A stretch of 54,302 nucleotides of DNA from Bacillota bacterium (GCA_021846285.1 JAJZCB010000012.1:1-54302); one strand, 5' to 3'; shown: positions 1 through 8,420, numbered from the stretch's first letter. The notes: a model not told the origin generated them from the letters alone. Numbers and translations are program-made.

Positions 1-111
1 ACTGGACAACACCCCAACGTTTCAGATCTCTGTTCTGTGTTGACATACTTCGACGCATATCGCCAATTTCCTTCAGAAAACCGCGTGGAACATGTGGATA
101 AAATCGAAACA

Positions 112-1017
112 TCAGCCCAACAACTCTCCTCGAGCGATCCATTCGACCCGTCCGCCCACTCGGATGTCATAGTGGTCGTGGTTGCGATTACCTGTTATCA
201 ACAAGAGGGAAGGACGCATGATCTGATACCCCTGTTCCACTTTCAGCGAAAATGTGGACCGAGGAGCGGTCTCGTCCGGCATTCCGTACCGCAGCAAAAA
301 GGCGCACAGACAGCCGGCGGCGCTTCCTGTCGCCGGATCTTCAGAAACCCCCAGCTCAGGCGCGAAGACACGGGCGTGCACATCATGCTGGGGCATCACC
401 GTTTCTGTCGTAAATACGAGGATGTTTAGGTCTGGAAACTGGTTCATCAATCGTCGCAACACTTCAGGACGCACAGTACACTTCTGCACATCGCGCAGTG
501 AACGCATCGCAACGAGTGCAAAGGGCAAACCGGTAGACACGATTTGCACCGGGAATCCTGAATCAAGAGCAGTTACGGGCACGCCCAGGCAATCCGCCAT
601 AGCGCCGTGATCCATTGTCTCCCCGAATATCGGCTGATTCTGGGTCATGGTCAACCAGTCAGGTTTACCTTGATCATAGGTGATGTCCACTGGGATTATC
701 CCCGCTCCCATGGCCAGTTCAATACGAGACGCGGGTGTTTCGAGAAGCGTCTGCGCGATCACAAATGCCGTGCCGAGGGTAGGGTGGCCAGCGAACGGTA
801 TTTCGGCTGCCGGTGTAAAGATGCGCACAGAGTAACGCGCTGGATCGCTGTACGATGCCTGTGCATCCATGATGAAGGTGGTCTCGGAAAAGTGGGTTTC
901 ACGGGCCAAAGTCTGCATTTGATCGGATGAGAACCGCCTTCCGTTCACAAATACTGCGAGCTGATTGCCCGTGTACTTGCCCTGCGTGAACACATCGACA
1001 ATATAGAAGTCTGTCAT
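112..1017 (-). CDS. PhzF-family isomerase/epimerase
   Basis: 301 residues, the usual length of the PhzF family (diaminopimelate-epimerase fold). The N-terminus (DVFTQGKYTGNQLAVF) and the central DPATGSAAGCL segment near residue 230 are typical of the family and form the active-site region shared with phenazine-biosynthesis PhzF and many stand-alone homologues. Most homologues outside phenazine clusters have no known substrate, and no phenazine genes are nearby, so a role in phenazine synthesis is not implied. The gene is transcribed away from the hydrogenase operon, and the 323-base gap between them holds both promoters. Family assignment is firm, the reaction is unknown. Confidence 0.9.
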   Translation of the reverse strand: MTDFYIVDVFTQGKYTGNQLAVFVNGRRFSSDQMQTLARETHFSETTFIMDAQASYSDPARYSVRIFTPAAEIPFAGHPTLGTAFVIAQTLLETPASRIELAMGAGIIPVDITYDQGKPDWLTMTQNQPIFGETMDHGAMADCLGVPVTALDSGFPVQIVSTGLPFALVAMRSLRDVQKCTVRPEVLRRLMNQFPDLNILVFTTETVMPQHDVHARVFAPELGVSEDPATGSAAGCLCAFLLRYGMPDETAPRSTFSLKVEQGYQIMRPSLLLITGNRNHDHYDIRVGGRVEWIARGELLG

Positions 1018-1198
1018 ACTCCGCTCCTCGTTCCTTCATGGGATGGGAGATCTCTCCCGCAAATTAGAGTATAGTCGAAGTAAGGAACAGCGAACAGGGG
1101 GAGTTGCGCGGGAGATGAATGGCTTGCGGCAGATATGGACCGCTTGCATGCTGTGAGGAATAGTACTTATTGACTACTGTCATATAGTCGATTTTCAT

Positions 1199-1227
1199 CT
1201 GACGATCCGCGTTATTGGCAGTATAAT
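1199..1227 (+). promoter_or_regulatory. Probable sigma-A-type promoter of the hydrogenase operon
   Basis: CTGACG (1199-1204), 17 bases, then TATAAT (1222-1227), about 110 bases before the first hydrogenase gene. A short dyad GACTA-N8-TAGTC lies at about 1171-1188, just upstream of the -35, and could be an operator. The rest of the 1018-1340 gap shows no gene. No FNR- or CRP-like dyad was seen. Confidence 0.5.
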
Positions 1228-1340
1228 CTAAATAATGAGTGAAGAGAGTACCTTAGTCTTATCGGGGAGGGAGTGCATTCCATTATGTGAAATTATTCAC
1301 AACTTCGCGTGAAAATATGTGGATCATAAGGGAGGCCATC

Positions 1341-3251
1341 ATGAGTACACGGAAGCTCAACCAGGAAGTGTTCGGCTTATGGGTCAATGAACTCATCGCG
1401 CGGCAGCGCGTTGTCGGAGTGCAGGCCAAGGAGGAGCGGTTCGTCTTCGAACCGTTGTCGAAAGCCGAGGATTTGCGCCTGGATTATGATGTCACCATTC
1501 TTCCGCCCAAAAAATACTTACTTCCTCAACGCGAAAATCTCATGGCATTCACGGCGCAGGGAGAATATGAAAGTCGCCTAGAGCATGAACCGTTTATTCT
1601 TTTTGGGGTCCACCCGTATGACGTTGTCGCCATCTCGCAATTGGACGCCATCTTTCGCGCGGGCCATTATGACGTCCACTATATGACGCGCCGCCGCAAT
1701 GCCACCATCGTCGCTTGCGATGTTCAGAAGGCGTCTGCGCATGTGTTTGCTTCCTCCATGAACACCGCAACGGTTCAGGACGGTTTTGATCTTCTCCTGA
1801 CTAAAATCGGCGACGATTACCTGGCGGATGCCGGAACCGAGAAGGGAGAAGCACTTCTCGCTCTCGTTCCAGGGGGGGTTGAACCTGCGAAAGAGGACTT
1901 TGCGAAACGGGAACAAGTGTGGAGGACGAATCAGGAATCGCTTGGCAAACACGACCTCAAATGCCGACCGGATGAACTGCCTGCGCTTCTGGCAAAATCT
2001 TATGATGATCCAATATGGGAAGAGAAGGCGCGGCTCTGTTTTTCGTGTGGTTCCTGTAACCTTGTGTGCCCAACCTGCTACTGTTTCGATGTTCACGATG
2101 ACATGAATTGGGATATGCAGACAGGTACACGCACACGGTCCTGCGACGCCTGTTTATTGAACGAATTTGCCGCAGTCGCCGGAGGGCACAATTTTCGGAG
2201 ACATCCCGCGGAGCGGTATCGTCATCGCTTTTATCGCAAAGGCAGCTATATACCCAATAAATTTGGTTTCGTAGCCTGTGTTGGTTGCGGTCGGTGCATT
2301 TCTGCCTGCCTGACCGGCATCGCCAACCCGGTGGAGATCTATAACCAGTTATACGCGAAAAGTCCGGATATCGAGACTTCCGAGCAGGCCGCGTTGCCGG
2401 AGGTAAGTCCAGTGACGGAACGGACCCTCTCTGAGGACATCTATGCACCGCAAGCGGCCACTCTGGTGCAGACGAGACCCTTGACAGAATTGGAGACGTT
2501 CTATGAAATCAGACTGGATTCCGGTCTCGAACTTGGTCACGAACCGGGGCAATTTGTGGAGATTTCTCTTCCTGGATTCGGTGAGGCGCCTATTTCCGTC
2601 AGTTCCTCGCCAACTCAAAGAGGAACTTTTCAAATGGTGGTGCGAAACGTAGGCAATCTGACAAACGCGCTCGGCAAGCTGGTCACAGGCGACAGGATTG
2701 GCGTACGCGGCCCTTTTGGATCTGAGTTTCCCGTGCATGACGTCATGAAAGGGAGAGACATCCTGCTCATCTGCGGCGGAATCGGCCTGGTTCCAGTGCG
2801 TTCCGCGATCAACTACATCCTGGACAATCGCGAAGACTATGGGCATATGACGATTTTGTACGGGGCGAAGACGCCGGCCGACCGAATTTTCGCGGACGAG
2901 CAAAGAGACTGGGGCCAACGCACCCATGTAACTATGCTGGAAACCGTCGATGATCCGGATGAGAACTGGCATGGCCATGTCGGCAGGATTACCGCGCTTT
3001 TGCCTTTGGTCCACATATCTCCGGAGAACACCATCGCCGTTGTTTGCGGGCCGCCGGTCATGTACCGTTTCGTGCTGGAGGAATTGCAAAAGATGGGGAT
3101 GTCGGACGATTCCATTTATCTGTCGTTAGAACGCCGCATGAAGTGCGGCGTCGGCAAGTGCGGCCACTGTCAGATGAACGGTGTGTACGTCTGCCAGGAG
3201 GGGCCGGTCTTTCAGTACTCCACCATCAGGGAAGTCATGGAGGCGATATGA
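1341..3251 (+). CDS. Fused beta-gamma subunit of group 3b [NiFe]-hydrogenase (Fe-S plus FAD/NAD(P)-binding)
   Basis: About 636 residues. The start chosen is ATG 1341, preceded by GGGAGG (1329-1334); an upstream in-frame ATG at 1287 lacks a ribosome binding site. The first ~350 residues match the beta subunit of archaeal-type sulfhydrogenase: CFSCGSCNLVCPTCYC and CVGCGRCISAC bind 4Fe-4S clusters. From about residue 390 comes a gamma-subunit-like flavoprotein: an FNR-type FAD domain, a CGGIGLVPV nucleotide-binding turn, a CGPP motif, and a C-terminal cysteine cluster (CGVGKCGHCQ...C) typical of 2Fe-2S in dihydroorotate-dehydrogenase electron-transfer subunits. In Pyrococcus these are two separate genes. 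Here one unbroken frame links them through an acidic, proline-containing linker. It should carry electrons between the hydrogenase core and NAD(P)(H) in the cytoplasm. Stop TGA abuts the next start. Confidence 0.92.
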   Translation: MSTRKLNQEVFGLWVNELIARQRVVGVQAKEERFVFEPLSKAEDLRLDYDVTILPPKKYLLPQRENLMAFTAQGEYESRLEHEPFILFGVHPYDVVAISQLDAIFRAGHYDVHYMTRRRNATIVACDVQKASAHVFASSMNTATVQDGFDLLLTKIGDDYLADAGTEKGEALLALVPGGVEPAKEDFAKREQVWRTNQESLGKHDLKCRPDELPALLAKSYDDPIWEEKARLCFSCGSCNLVCPTCYCFDVHDDMNWDMQTGTRTRSCDACLLNEFAAVAGGHNFRRHPAERYRHRFYRKGSYIPNKFGFVACVGCGRCISACLTGIANPVEIYNQLYAKSPDIETSEQAALPEVSPVTERTLSEDIYAPQAATLVQTRPLTELETFYEIRLDSGLELGHEPGQFVEISLPGFGEAPISVSSSPTQRGTFQMVVRNVGNLTNALGKLVTGDRIGVRGPFGSEFPVHDVMKGRDILLICGGIGLVPVRSAINYILDNREDYGHMTILYGAKTPADRIFADEQRDWGQRTHVTMLETVDDPDENWHGHVGRITALLPLVHISPENTIAVVCGPPVMYRFVLEELQKMGMSDDSIYLSLERRMKCGVGKCGHCQMNGVYVCQEGPVFQYSTIREVMEAI

Positions 3252-3998
3252 ATGAACAAGCCGAAGGTCGCGATTTTTGATTTCGCCGGTTGCGAAGGAT
3301 GTCAGCTCCAGATCGTCAACATGGAAGAAGAAATTTTAGATCTCATTTCCATTGTGCGCTTGGTCGAATGGCGGGAAGGCATGTCGGAACAGAGTGAAGA
3401 GTACGACGTGGCGATCATCGAAGGTTCCATCACGCGTCCGCAAGATGAAGAGAAAGTGCGTCAGATCCGCGAACGCGCCAAAACCCTGGTGGCTTTGGGC
3501 GCATGCGCCACGGACGGCGGCGTTAACAAAATAAAGAATCGTTTTGATTTGCAGGAGGTCAAGCAACTCGTCTATGGGGCAGACTCTGCGCTGCCTCATC
3601 TGGACAGCGCGCCCACAAAAGCGGTGGACGAGGTTGTTCAAGTCGATTACAAAATCTACGGTTGTCCGATCGACCGCCGAGAGTTTGCTCATGTCGTGCG
3701 TTCCCTGGTCATGGGGAAGCGGCCGGAAATCCCGAATTATCCAGTCTGCGTGGAGTGTAAGCGCAAGGAGAACGTCTGTCGCTATGAATATCATGAAATC
3801 TGCCTGGGACCGATCACGCGGGCGGGATGCGACGCCCGCTGTCCCTCCTTTGGAACGTGGTGTTTTGGCTGTCGTGGATCCGTTGATGAACCAAATGTGC
3901 AAGCGGCCAGGGAAGTCATGGAGAGATACGGGAAGAAGGTCGAGGACCTGGAAGACCGCATGCTGTTATTTAGCAACAAACAGGAGGCGCGGGGATGA
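3252..3998 (+). CDS. [NiFe]-hydrogenase small (delta) subunit, group 3b
   Basis: 248 residues. The proximal-cluster motifs are present: FAGCEGCQLQ at the N-terminus, GACATDGG near residue 80, and YGCPIDR near 140. The C-terminal third (CVECKRKENVC, CLGPITRAGCDARCPSFGTW, CFGC) supplies cysteines for the medial and distal clusters. There is no twin-arginine signal, as expected for a cytoplasmic enzyme. The start ATG directly follows the stop of the fused beta-gamma gene and uses a GGAGGCGAT ribosome binding site inside its end. The last codons overlap the large-subunit start (ATGA), which implies translational coupling in one operon. Confidence 0.93.
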   Translation: MNKPKVAIFDFAGCEGCQLQIVNMEEEILDLISIVRLVEWREGMSEQSEEYDVAIIEGSITRPQDEEKVRQIRERAKTLVALGACATDGGVNKIKNRFDLQEVKQLVYGADSALPHLDSAPTKAVDEVVQVDYKIYGCPIDRREFAHVVRSLVMGKRPEIPNYPVCVECKRKENVCRYEYHEICLGPITRAGCDARCPSFGTWCFGCRGSVDEPNVQAAREVMERYGKKVEDLEDRMLLFSNKQEARG

Positions 3999-5287
3999 AT
4001 AAGAAGGTGGATGTCCATCACGTCACCCGGATTGAGGGCCACGGCAACATCCTGGTCAATGTCCAGAGTGGCGTCATCGAACAGGTCGAATGGCAGGTTC
4101 CCGAGGCGCCGCGTTTTTTTGAAGCGATGGTGCGCGGACGGAGTTGGGCGGATCTTCAGACGATCGTGAGCCGCATCTGCGGAATCTGTTCGATCAGCCA
4201 TTCGCTCGCGTGCATCAAAGGAATCGAGTCCGCCATGCGGATTCCTGTCTCTGAACAGACCGATAAGTTGCGCCTTCTGGCGCACTATTCGGAACAGGTC
4301 CAAAGCCACGTCCTGCATGTCGGCTATCTGGTTGCTCCCGACATGTTGGGGGCCAAATCTGTCATTCCGCTTGTGCAGACTCATTTTGACGTCGTCAAAA
4401 CCGTGATCCAATTGCATCGCATGGCCAATAGTTGGTCGGATCTCCTGACGGGACGAACCACTCATCCGATCACTTTCAAACCCGGCGGGTTTAGCAAGAT
4501 TCCCAGTGAGACAGAATTGCGGGGACTTCGCGCCATGCTGTCGGAGGCCGTACCCGATCTCACCTCGTTGGTCGACGTACTGGTCAGTCTTGCGGGCCTG
4601 CTTCCTGATTTTGAGCGTGAGACGGAATACGTCGCCCTTGTGCAGCCCGATCGGTACACCTTTTATGAGGGCAGCATTGGCAGTACGGATATGGCGGAGG
4701 CTACTCCTCTTACCGAGTTTGAGTCGGTTGTCAATGAATACGTCTCACCGCAATCGACGGCGAAATGGGCGCGCTGGCATCGCGATTCCTACGCGGTTGG
4801 AGCCTTGGCGCGCTATAACCTGAATTCCGCTTATCTCAAGCCGCTCGCCAAGGACATCGCCCGGATGTTCGATCTGGAGACCAGGCGTCACAACCCGTAT
4901 TTCAACACCCTTGCCCAGGTCGTGGAATGCGCGCATATTGTCGAATCCGCGTTGGAATTGATCGATGAACTCCTGACGGCAGGGCTTCGACAGGAGATCC
5001 CTCAAGTTGAACCGCAGGCTGGCGAAGGGGTAGGCTGCGTCGAGGCTCCCAGAGGGATTCTCTTTCATCGCTACGTCTTCGACGACCAGGGACGCTGTAC
5101 ATCCGCCAATATGAGCATTCCGACCAACCAAAATCACGGGAATATTCAAAGAGACATGGAGGCGCTGCTGCCGCAAATCGTCGACCGGAGCGAGGAGGAA
5201 ATCCGGCTATGGCTGGAGATGCTTGTTCGCGCGTACGATCCTTGCATATCCTGTTCGACTCATTATCTCCACGTCAAGTTTGTATAG
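3995..5287 (+). CDS. [NiFe]-hydrogenase large (alpha) subunit, group 3b
   Basis: 430 residues. The two active-site motifs are intact: RICGICSISH near residue 62 (L1) and DPCISCSTH near the C-terminus (L2). These supply the four cysteines that hold the Ni-Fe(CN)2CO centre. Seven residues (YLHVKFV) follow the last His; this is the short tail removed by a maturation endopeptidase after nickel insertion, and a candidate protease lies at 13718-14221. The N-terminal HHVTRIEGHGN is typical of the family. Together with the two preceding genes it forms a soluble bidirectional or uptake NAD(P)-linked hydrogenase. It is preceded by GGAGGCG and overlaps the small-subunit gene by four bases. Confidence 0.94.
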   Translation: MNKKVDVHHVTRIEGHGNILVNVQSGVIEQVEWQVPEAPRFFEAMVRGRSWADLQTIVSRICGICSISHSLACIKGIESAMRIPVSEQTDKLRLLAHYSEQVQSHVLHVGYLVAPDMLGAKSVIPLVQTHFDVVKTVIQLHRMANSWSDLLTGRTTHPITFKPGGFSKIPSETELRGLRAMLSEAVPDLTSLVDVLVSLAGLLPDFERETEYVALVQPDRYTFYEGSIGSTDMAEATPLTEFESVVNEYVSPQSTAKWARWHRDSYAVGALARYNLNSAYLKPLAKDIARMFDLETRRHNPYFNTLAQVVECAHIVESALELIDELLTAGLRQEIPQVEPQAGEGVGCVEAPRGILFHRYVFDDQGRCTSANMSIPTNQNHGNIQRDMEALLPQIVDRSEEEIRLWLEMLVRAYDPCISCSTHYLHVKFV

Positions 5288-5297
5288 ACTTCCATGC

Positions 5298-5323
5298 CTG
5301 AGTTTTGCGAAGCAAAATCTCAC
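5298..5323 (+). repeat. 26-nt hairpin repeat, copy A
   Basis: A near-perfect hairpin, CTGAG-TTTTGC-GAA-GCAAAA-TCTCAC, lying 10 bases after the large-subunit stop. It is identical over 26 bases to copies at 5714-5739 and 13223-13248 (inverted). The GC-GNA-GC triloop is of the kind known to make unusually stable single-stranded DNA hairpins. It lacks a T-run, so it is not a normal terminator. Confidence 0.85.
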
Positions 5324-5340
5324 TTGCGCAGCACCAGCAA

Positions 5341-5376
5341 CCGGGAAGAAAAATACGCCTGCGGCGATTTTCCGGG
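5341..5376 (+). repeat. Short hairpin related to the interspersed repeat family
   Basis: CCGGGAAGAAAAA, TACGCC-TGC-GGCG, then ATTTTCCGGG folds into an imperfect hairpin. Its left part (AACCGGGAAGAAAAA) is shared with the sequence at about 53412-53428 just before the long hairpin there. It looks like a truncated or diverged member of the composite repeat. Confidence 0.5.
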
Positions 5377-5422
5377 ATAGAGCGATAACACGCGTCAATG
5401 GATCCTCTGGAGGTGGTTGATG

Positions 5423-5677
5423 ATGTGCCTGGCCGTTCCTGGAGAGGTGCTGGACATCGACGGAAGTATGGCCATGGTCGATATGGCCGGCGTGAAGCGT
5501 TGGGTCTGTATCGACCTGCTCGGTGAGGTTCACCCTGGCGATTATGTGCTGGTGCACGTCGGGTTTGCGCTGCAGATCATCGACGAACAGGAAGCGCAAG
5601 AAACACTGGAACTCCTGCGCGCCTGTTTTCAGGAAGACCTGCACGCCGCCGTGGGCCGCCAGCAGGAGGGCGACTAG
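5423..5677 (+). CDS. hypC: HypC hydrogenase maturation chaperone
   Basis: Small protein of about 84 residues starting MCLAVPGEV. The cysteine directly after the initiator Met is essential in HypC for carrying the Fe(CN)2CO unit with HypD and for contacting the immature large subunit. Three in-frame starts occur in a row (TTG 5417, ATG 5420, ATG 5423). ATG 5423 is preferred because it puts Cys at position 2 and lies nine bases from GGAGG (5409-5413). The C-terminal helix (EAQETLELLRACF) is typical. It lies between repeat copies, 135 bases after the large-subunit gene and about 215 bases before hypD. Confidence 0.92.
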   Translation: MCLAVPGEVLDIDGSMAMVDMAGVKRWVCIDLLGEVHPGDYVLVHVGFALQIIDEQEAQETLELLRACFQEDLHAAVGRQQEGD

Positions 5678-5713
5678 CTCGCATGACCGCATTTGCGGGG
5701 TAGGCTGTCATGC

Positions 5714-5739
5714 CTGAGTTTTGCGAAGCAAAATCTCAC
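5714..5739 (+). repeat. 26-nt hairpin repeat, copy B
   Basis: Identical to copy A over all 26 bases, and sharing CATGC on its left and ACTxGCGC on its right. It lies 36 bases after the hypC stop and is followed 33 bases later by the long palindrome at 5773-5849, so here both modules of the composite repeat are present. Confidence 0.85.
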
Positions 5740-5772
5740 TAGCGCGCCACCAGTGGAATGAAAAACCCGCTT

Positions 5773-5849
5773 GGCCGGGATCGTATGCTGTGCCGAGGCG
5801 AGTTCGGCGCAGCCGTGTTTGAGAAGCGGCGCAGCATACGATTCCGGCG
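5773..5849 (+). repeat. Long covarying hairpin repeat, copy 1
   Basis: Two 22-base arms (5773-5794 and 5828-5849) pair around a 33-base loop. The arms contain wobble pairs and one end mismatch. The loop (GAGGCGAGTTCGGCGCAGCC...) is identical to that of the copy at 53436-53512 and similar to that at 24111-24180, while the arm sequence differs. The repeat sits in the 5' region of hypD, 45 bases before its start. It may be a structured RNA or a mobile palindrome. Confidence 0.8.
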
Positions 5850-5894
5850 GGCACGGACGATCAATTTGCCGGAATAAGCAAGGGAGGACCATGC

Positions 5895-7013
5895 ATGAAA
5901 CTTGTCGATGAGTACCGGGATCCCGCAGTCGCCCGCTATTTGCTGGAGCAAATCCACGAGTTGTGCGATGGGCAGCAAAGCATCATGGAGATTTGCGGCG
6001 GACACACACACGCGATCGTGCGTTCCGGCATGGAGCAAGTATTGCCTCCGACCGTCAAATTTGTGCACGGCCCCGGTTGCCCAGTCTGCGTGACGCCCAT
6101 CGCGAAAATCGATCAGGCGATCGCGCTGGCGCGCCGTCCTCGCACCATCGTCGCCACCTACGGCGACATGATGCGGGTGCCCGGTTCATCGTCCAGTTTA
6201 TTGCAGGAAAAGGCGAAAGGCGCCCATGTCAAAATCGTGTATTCGAGTCTTGACGCCGTGCAACTGGCGGCCGAGAATCCCGACAGCGAAGTCGTGTTTT
6301 TCGCCGTCGGCTTTGAAACGACGATTCCCGCGAACGGGTTTAGCGTGATTCGCGCGAAACAGCTTGGACTTACCAACTACTCGATGCTCAGCAATCACGT
6401 TTTGGTGCCGCCGGTCATTAGGGCCGTGCTCGATGATCCCGATGTTCGCATCGACGCCTTCCTGGGGCCTGGACATGTGAGCACCATTGTGGGCAGCCAG
6501 GATTATGAATTTATCCCCCGAGAGTATCATCGACCCGTTGTGATTTCTGGCTTTGAACCGAACGACATTCTGGAATCGCTCGTCATGATTCTGAAACAGC
6601 GCAGGGAAGGGCGCTGCGAAGTGGAAGTGCAGTACTCGCGCGCGGTCACAAGATACGGGAATCCCCGTGCGCTGGACGTGGTGAAGGACGTGTTTTCCCC
6701 GGTGGAACAGGACTGGCGGGGCATCGGCGCGATCGCGGAGAGCGGACTGTCATTGCGCGAGGAATTGCGCGCTTTTGACGCGTACCATAAGTTTCGCGAT
6801 TGGATGCCGGAGCCGCGTTCCGAGGAAACGGGAGAGTGCATCTGTGGAGACATCACGAGAGGCGTCAAGGAACCGCGGGAATGCGCGTCTTTTGGAACGG
6901 GATGCACGCCAGAGCGGCCGCTTGGCGCCTGCATGGTGTCGTCGGAAGGAACGTGCGCAGCGTATTATCGCTACCAACACGTGACTATCCAGACTGGAGG
7001 TGCTCGCGATTGA
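5895..7013 (+). CDS. hypD: HypD, Fe-S scaffold for Fe(CN)2CO assembly
   Basis: 372 residues, normal HypD length. MEICGGHTH near residue 33, HGPGCPVCVTP near 57-67 and the C-terminal cysteines (CICGDITRG, CASFGTGCTPERPLGACMVSSEGTC) are the conserved HypD motifs: the 4Fe-4S ligands and the redox-active and iron-binding cysteines. HypD works with HypC and HypE to build and load the iron-cyanide-carbonyl unit of the hydrogenase. The start is supported by GGGAGG seven bases upstream. The final codons overlap the TTG start of hypE. Confidence 0.95.
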   Translation: MKLVDEYRDPAVARYLLEQIHELCDGQQSIMEICGGHTHAIVRSGMEQVLPPTVKFVHGPGCPVCVTPIAKIDQAIALARRPRTIVATYGDMMRVPGSSSSLLQEKAKGAHVKIVYSSLDAVQLAAENPDSEVVFFAVGFETTIPANGFSVIRAKQLGLTNYSMLSNHVLVPPVIRAVLDDPDVRIDAFLGPGHVSTIVGSQDYEFIPREYHRPVVISGFEPNDILESLVMILKQRREGRCEVEVQYSRAVTRYGNPRALDVVKDVFSPVEQDWRGIGAIAESGLSLREELRAFDAYHKFRDWMPEPRSEETGECICGDITRGVKEPRECASFGTGCTPERPLGACMVSSEGTCAAYYRYQHVTIQTGGARD

Positions 7014-8062
7014 GCAGACAGAGACTCGCTCGGAGCCGATCGCTTACGATGGAAGATCTGCCCGACGTGGTTCAAATTGCGCACGGGTCAGGCGGAAAGT
7101 TGACGCACCAATTGATTGAGACGCTGTTTGTTCCCGTGTTTGATAATCCCTATCTGAGAGCGCTCGGCGATCAGGCAATTTTGAATCCTTCGACAGAACG
7201 CATGGCGCTCTCCACCGACGCCTTCGTCGTAAAACCGTATGTTTTCCCGGGGGGCAATATAGGCGACCTGGCGGTTAACGGAACGGTCAACGATTTGCTG
7301 ATGGGCGGCGCGACCCCGGCCTATCTGACGGCCTCCTTCATTCTTGAAGAAGGGCTGCCAACCAAGGAACTGGTGGTCATTGTCGAAGCGATGGCAACCG
7401 CTGCGAAAAGAGCCGGCGTGCAGATCATCGCCGGCGACACGAAGGTGGTGGAGCGGGGAGCGGCAGACGGACTGTACATCACAACAACCGGCGTGGGGTT
7501 TGTACCGCAAGGGATTCAATGGAGTCCGGCGCACATTCGCGCGGGTGACGCCGTGATTGTATCGGGTACGGTTGGCGATCATGGCGCGAGTATTTTGGCG
7601 CACCGGTTTGGGATCGATTTTGAGAATCAAATCAAGAGCGATACGGCCTGTTTGCGTGACGTGGTGATGGCGGTGCGCGATCTGCCAGGCATCCGCTGCA
7701 TGCGCGACCCGACCCGCGGCGGACTGGCCACGACGGTGCAGGAACTGTCGCAGACCAGCGGTTTGAACCTGCGCGTCCGCGAAACGGCGATAGCCCTTCA
7801 GGAAGACGTGCGCGGCATCTGTGAGGTGCTGGGTCTTGACGCGCTGTACCTAGCGAGCGAAGGGAAACTGGTTGCGGTCGTGGCGCCGGAGGAGGCTGAC
7901 GAATGCCTGCGGATTATGCGCACGGTGAAGGAGAGCAAAGACGCGGCCGTGATTGGCGAGGTGACGGACGACATTCCCGGGTTCGCCAGTTTAGAGACGT
8001 ACATCGGCGCGGTGCGCGTGTTGGATCTCCTGTCTTTGGAACAATTGCCGAGGATCTGCTGA
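7010..8062 (+). CDS. hypE: HypE, carbamoyl dehydratase for cyanide ligand synthesis
   Basis: About 350 residues. QIAHGSGGKLTHQLI near the N-terminus and the ATP-binding AIR-synthase-like fold are typical. HypE turns the carbamoyl group received from HypF on its C-terminal cysteine into a thiocyanate; the protein ends ...EQLPRIC with the required terminal Cys. The likely start is TTG 7010, overlapping the hypD stop, with GGAGG (6996-7000) nine bases upstream. ATG 7049 would give a protein 13 residues shorter but has no good ribosome binding site. Sequence further upstream in the same frame lies inside hypD and should not be counted. Confidence 0.93.
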   Translation: MSRQRLARSRSLTMEDLPDVVQIAHGSGGKLTHQLIETLFVPVFDNPYLRALGDQAILNPSTERMALSTDAFVVKPYVFPGGNIGDLAVNGTVNDLLMGGATPAYLTASFILEEGLPTKELVVIVEAMATAAKRAGVQIIAGDTKVVERGAADGLYITTTGVGFVPQGIQWSPAHIRAGDAVIVSGTVGDHGASILAHRFGIDFENQIKSDTACLRDVVMAVRDLPGIRCMRDPTRGGLATTVQELSQTSGLNLRVRETAIALQEDVRGICEVLGLDALYLASEGKLVAVVAPEEADECLRIMRTVKESKDAAVIGEVTDDIPGFASLETYIGAVRVLDLLSLEQLPRIC

Positions 8063-8063
8063 C

Positions 8064-8420
8064 ATGCACGAACTGAGCATCGCGGAGCAGATTGTGAGCA
8101 TCGTCGCAAAAGAGGGCGCCAGTGTCCACGCGGTTCGGGTGATCGGCGCGTCCGTGTCGGTGGGACGGCTGATGGCCATCGAAACAGACAATTTGCTGTT
8201 TTGCCTGGACGTACTGAAGAAAAGCGATCCGCTGACTGAACAGACAATCTTCACGGTGGAAGAAGAACGATTGCAATTGCGATGTAAGGCGTGCGGTCAC
8301 GTCACGGTGACGGACGAGTTCCTGTTCGCCTGCGGGGCTTGCCACTCGCAGGCTGTCGACGTGATCGGCGGGGAACAGTTGGAGGTCTCCTATCTGGAGG
8401 TGGAGTCGGATGAAGATTGA
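8064..8420 (+). CDS. hypA: HypA nickel-insertion metallochaperone
   Basis: 118 residues. MHELSIAEQ is the canonical N-terminus (the amide and His2 bind nickel), and CKACGH...CGACHS near residues 74-93 is the zinc site. HypA passes nickel, with GTPase HypB, to the hydrogenase large subunit. It starts two bases after hypE, and its last ten bases overlap hypB, so the three genes are translated as a coupled set. Confidence 0.94.
   Translation: MHELSIAEQIVSIVAKEGASVHAVRVIGASVSVGRLMAIETDNLLFCLDVLKKSDPLTEQTIFTVEEERLQLRCKACGHVTVTDEFLFACGACHSQAVDVIGGEQLEVSYLEVESDED

Noticed and set aside
112-1017. Part of a phenazine biosynthesis cluster
   Set aside because: No other phz genes are present; PhzF homologues are common outside such clusters.
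2349-3089. Antisense frame of 246 codons opposite the hydrogenase fusion gene
   Set aside because: It mirrors a strongly conserved coding sequence, has no family match, and similar long antisense frames occur throughout this GC-rich DNA.
5298-5323. Rho-independent terminator of the hydrogenase structural genes
   Set aside because: There is no T-run after the stem, and the same 26 bases occur inside tnpB, so a repeat is the better reading.
6800-7009. Longer hypE with about 70 extra N-terminal residues
   Set aside because: This stretch lies inside hypD in another frame and does not resemble any HypE N-terminus; TTG 7010 has a proper ribosome binding site.
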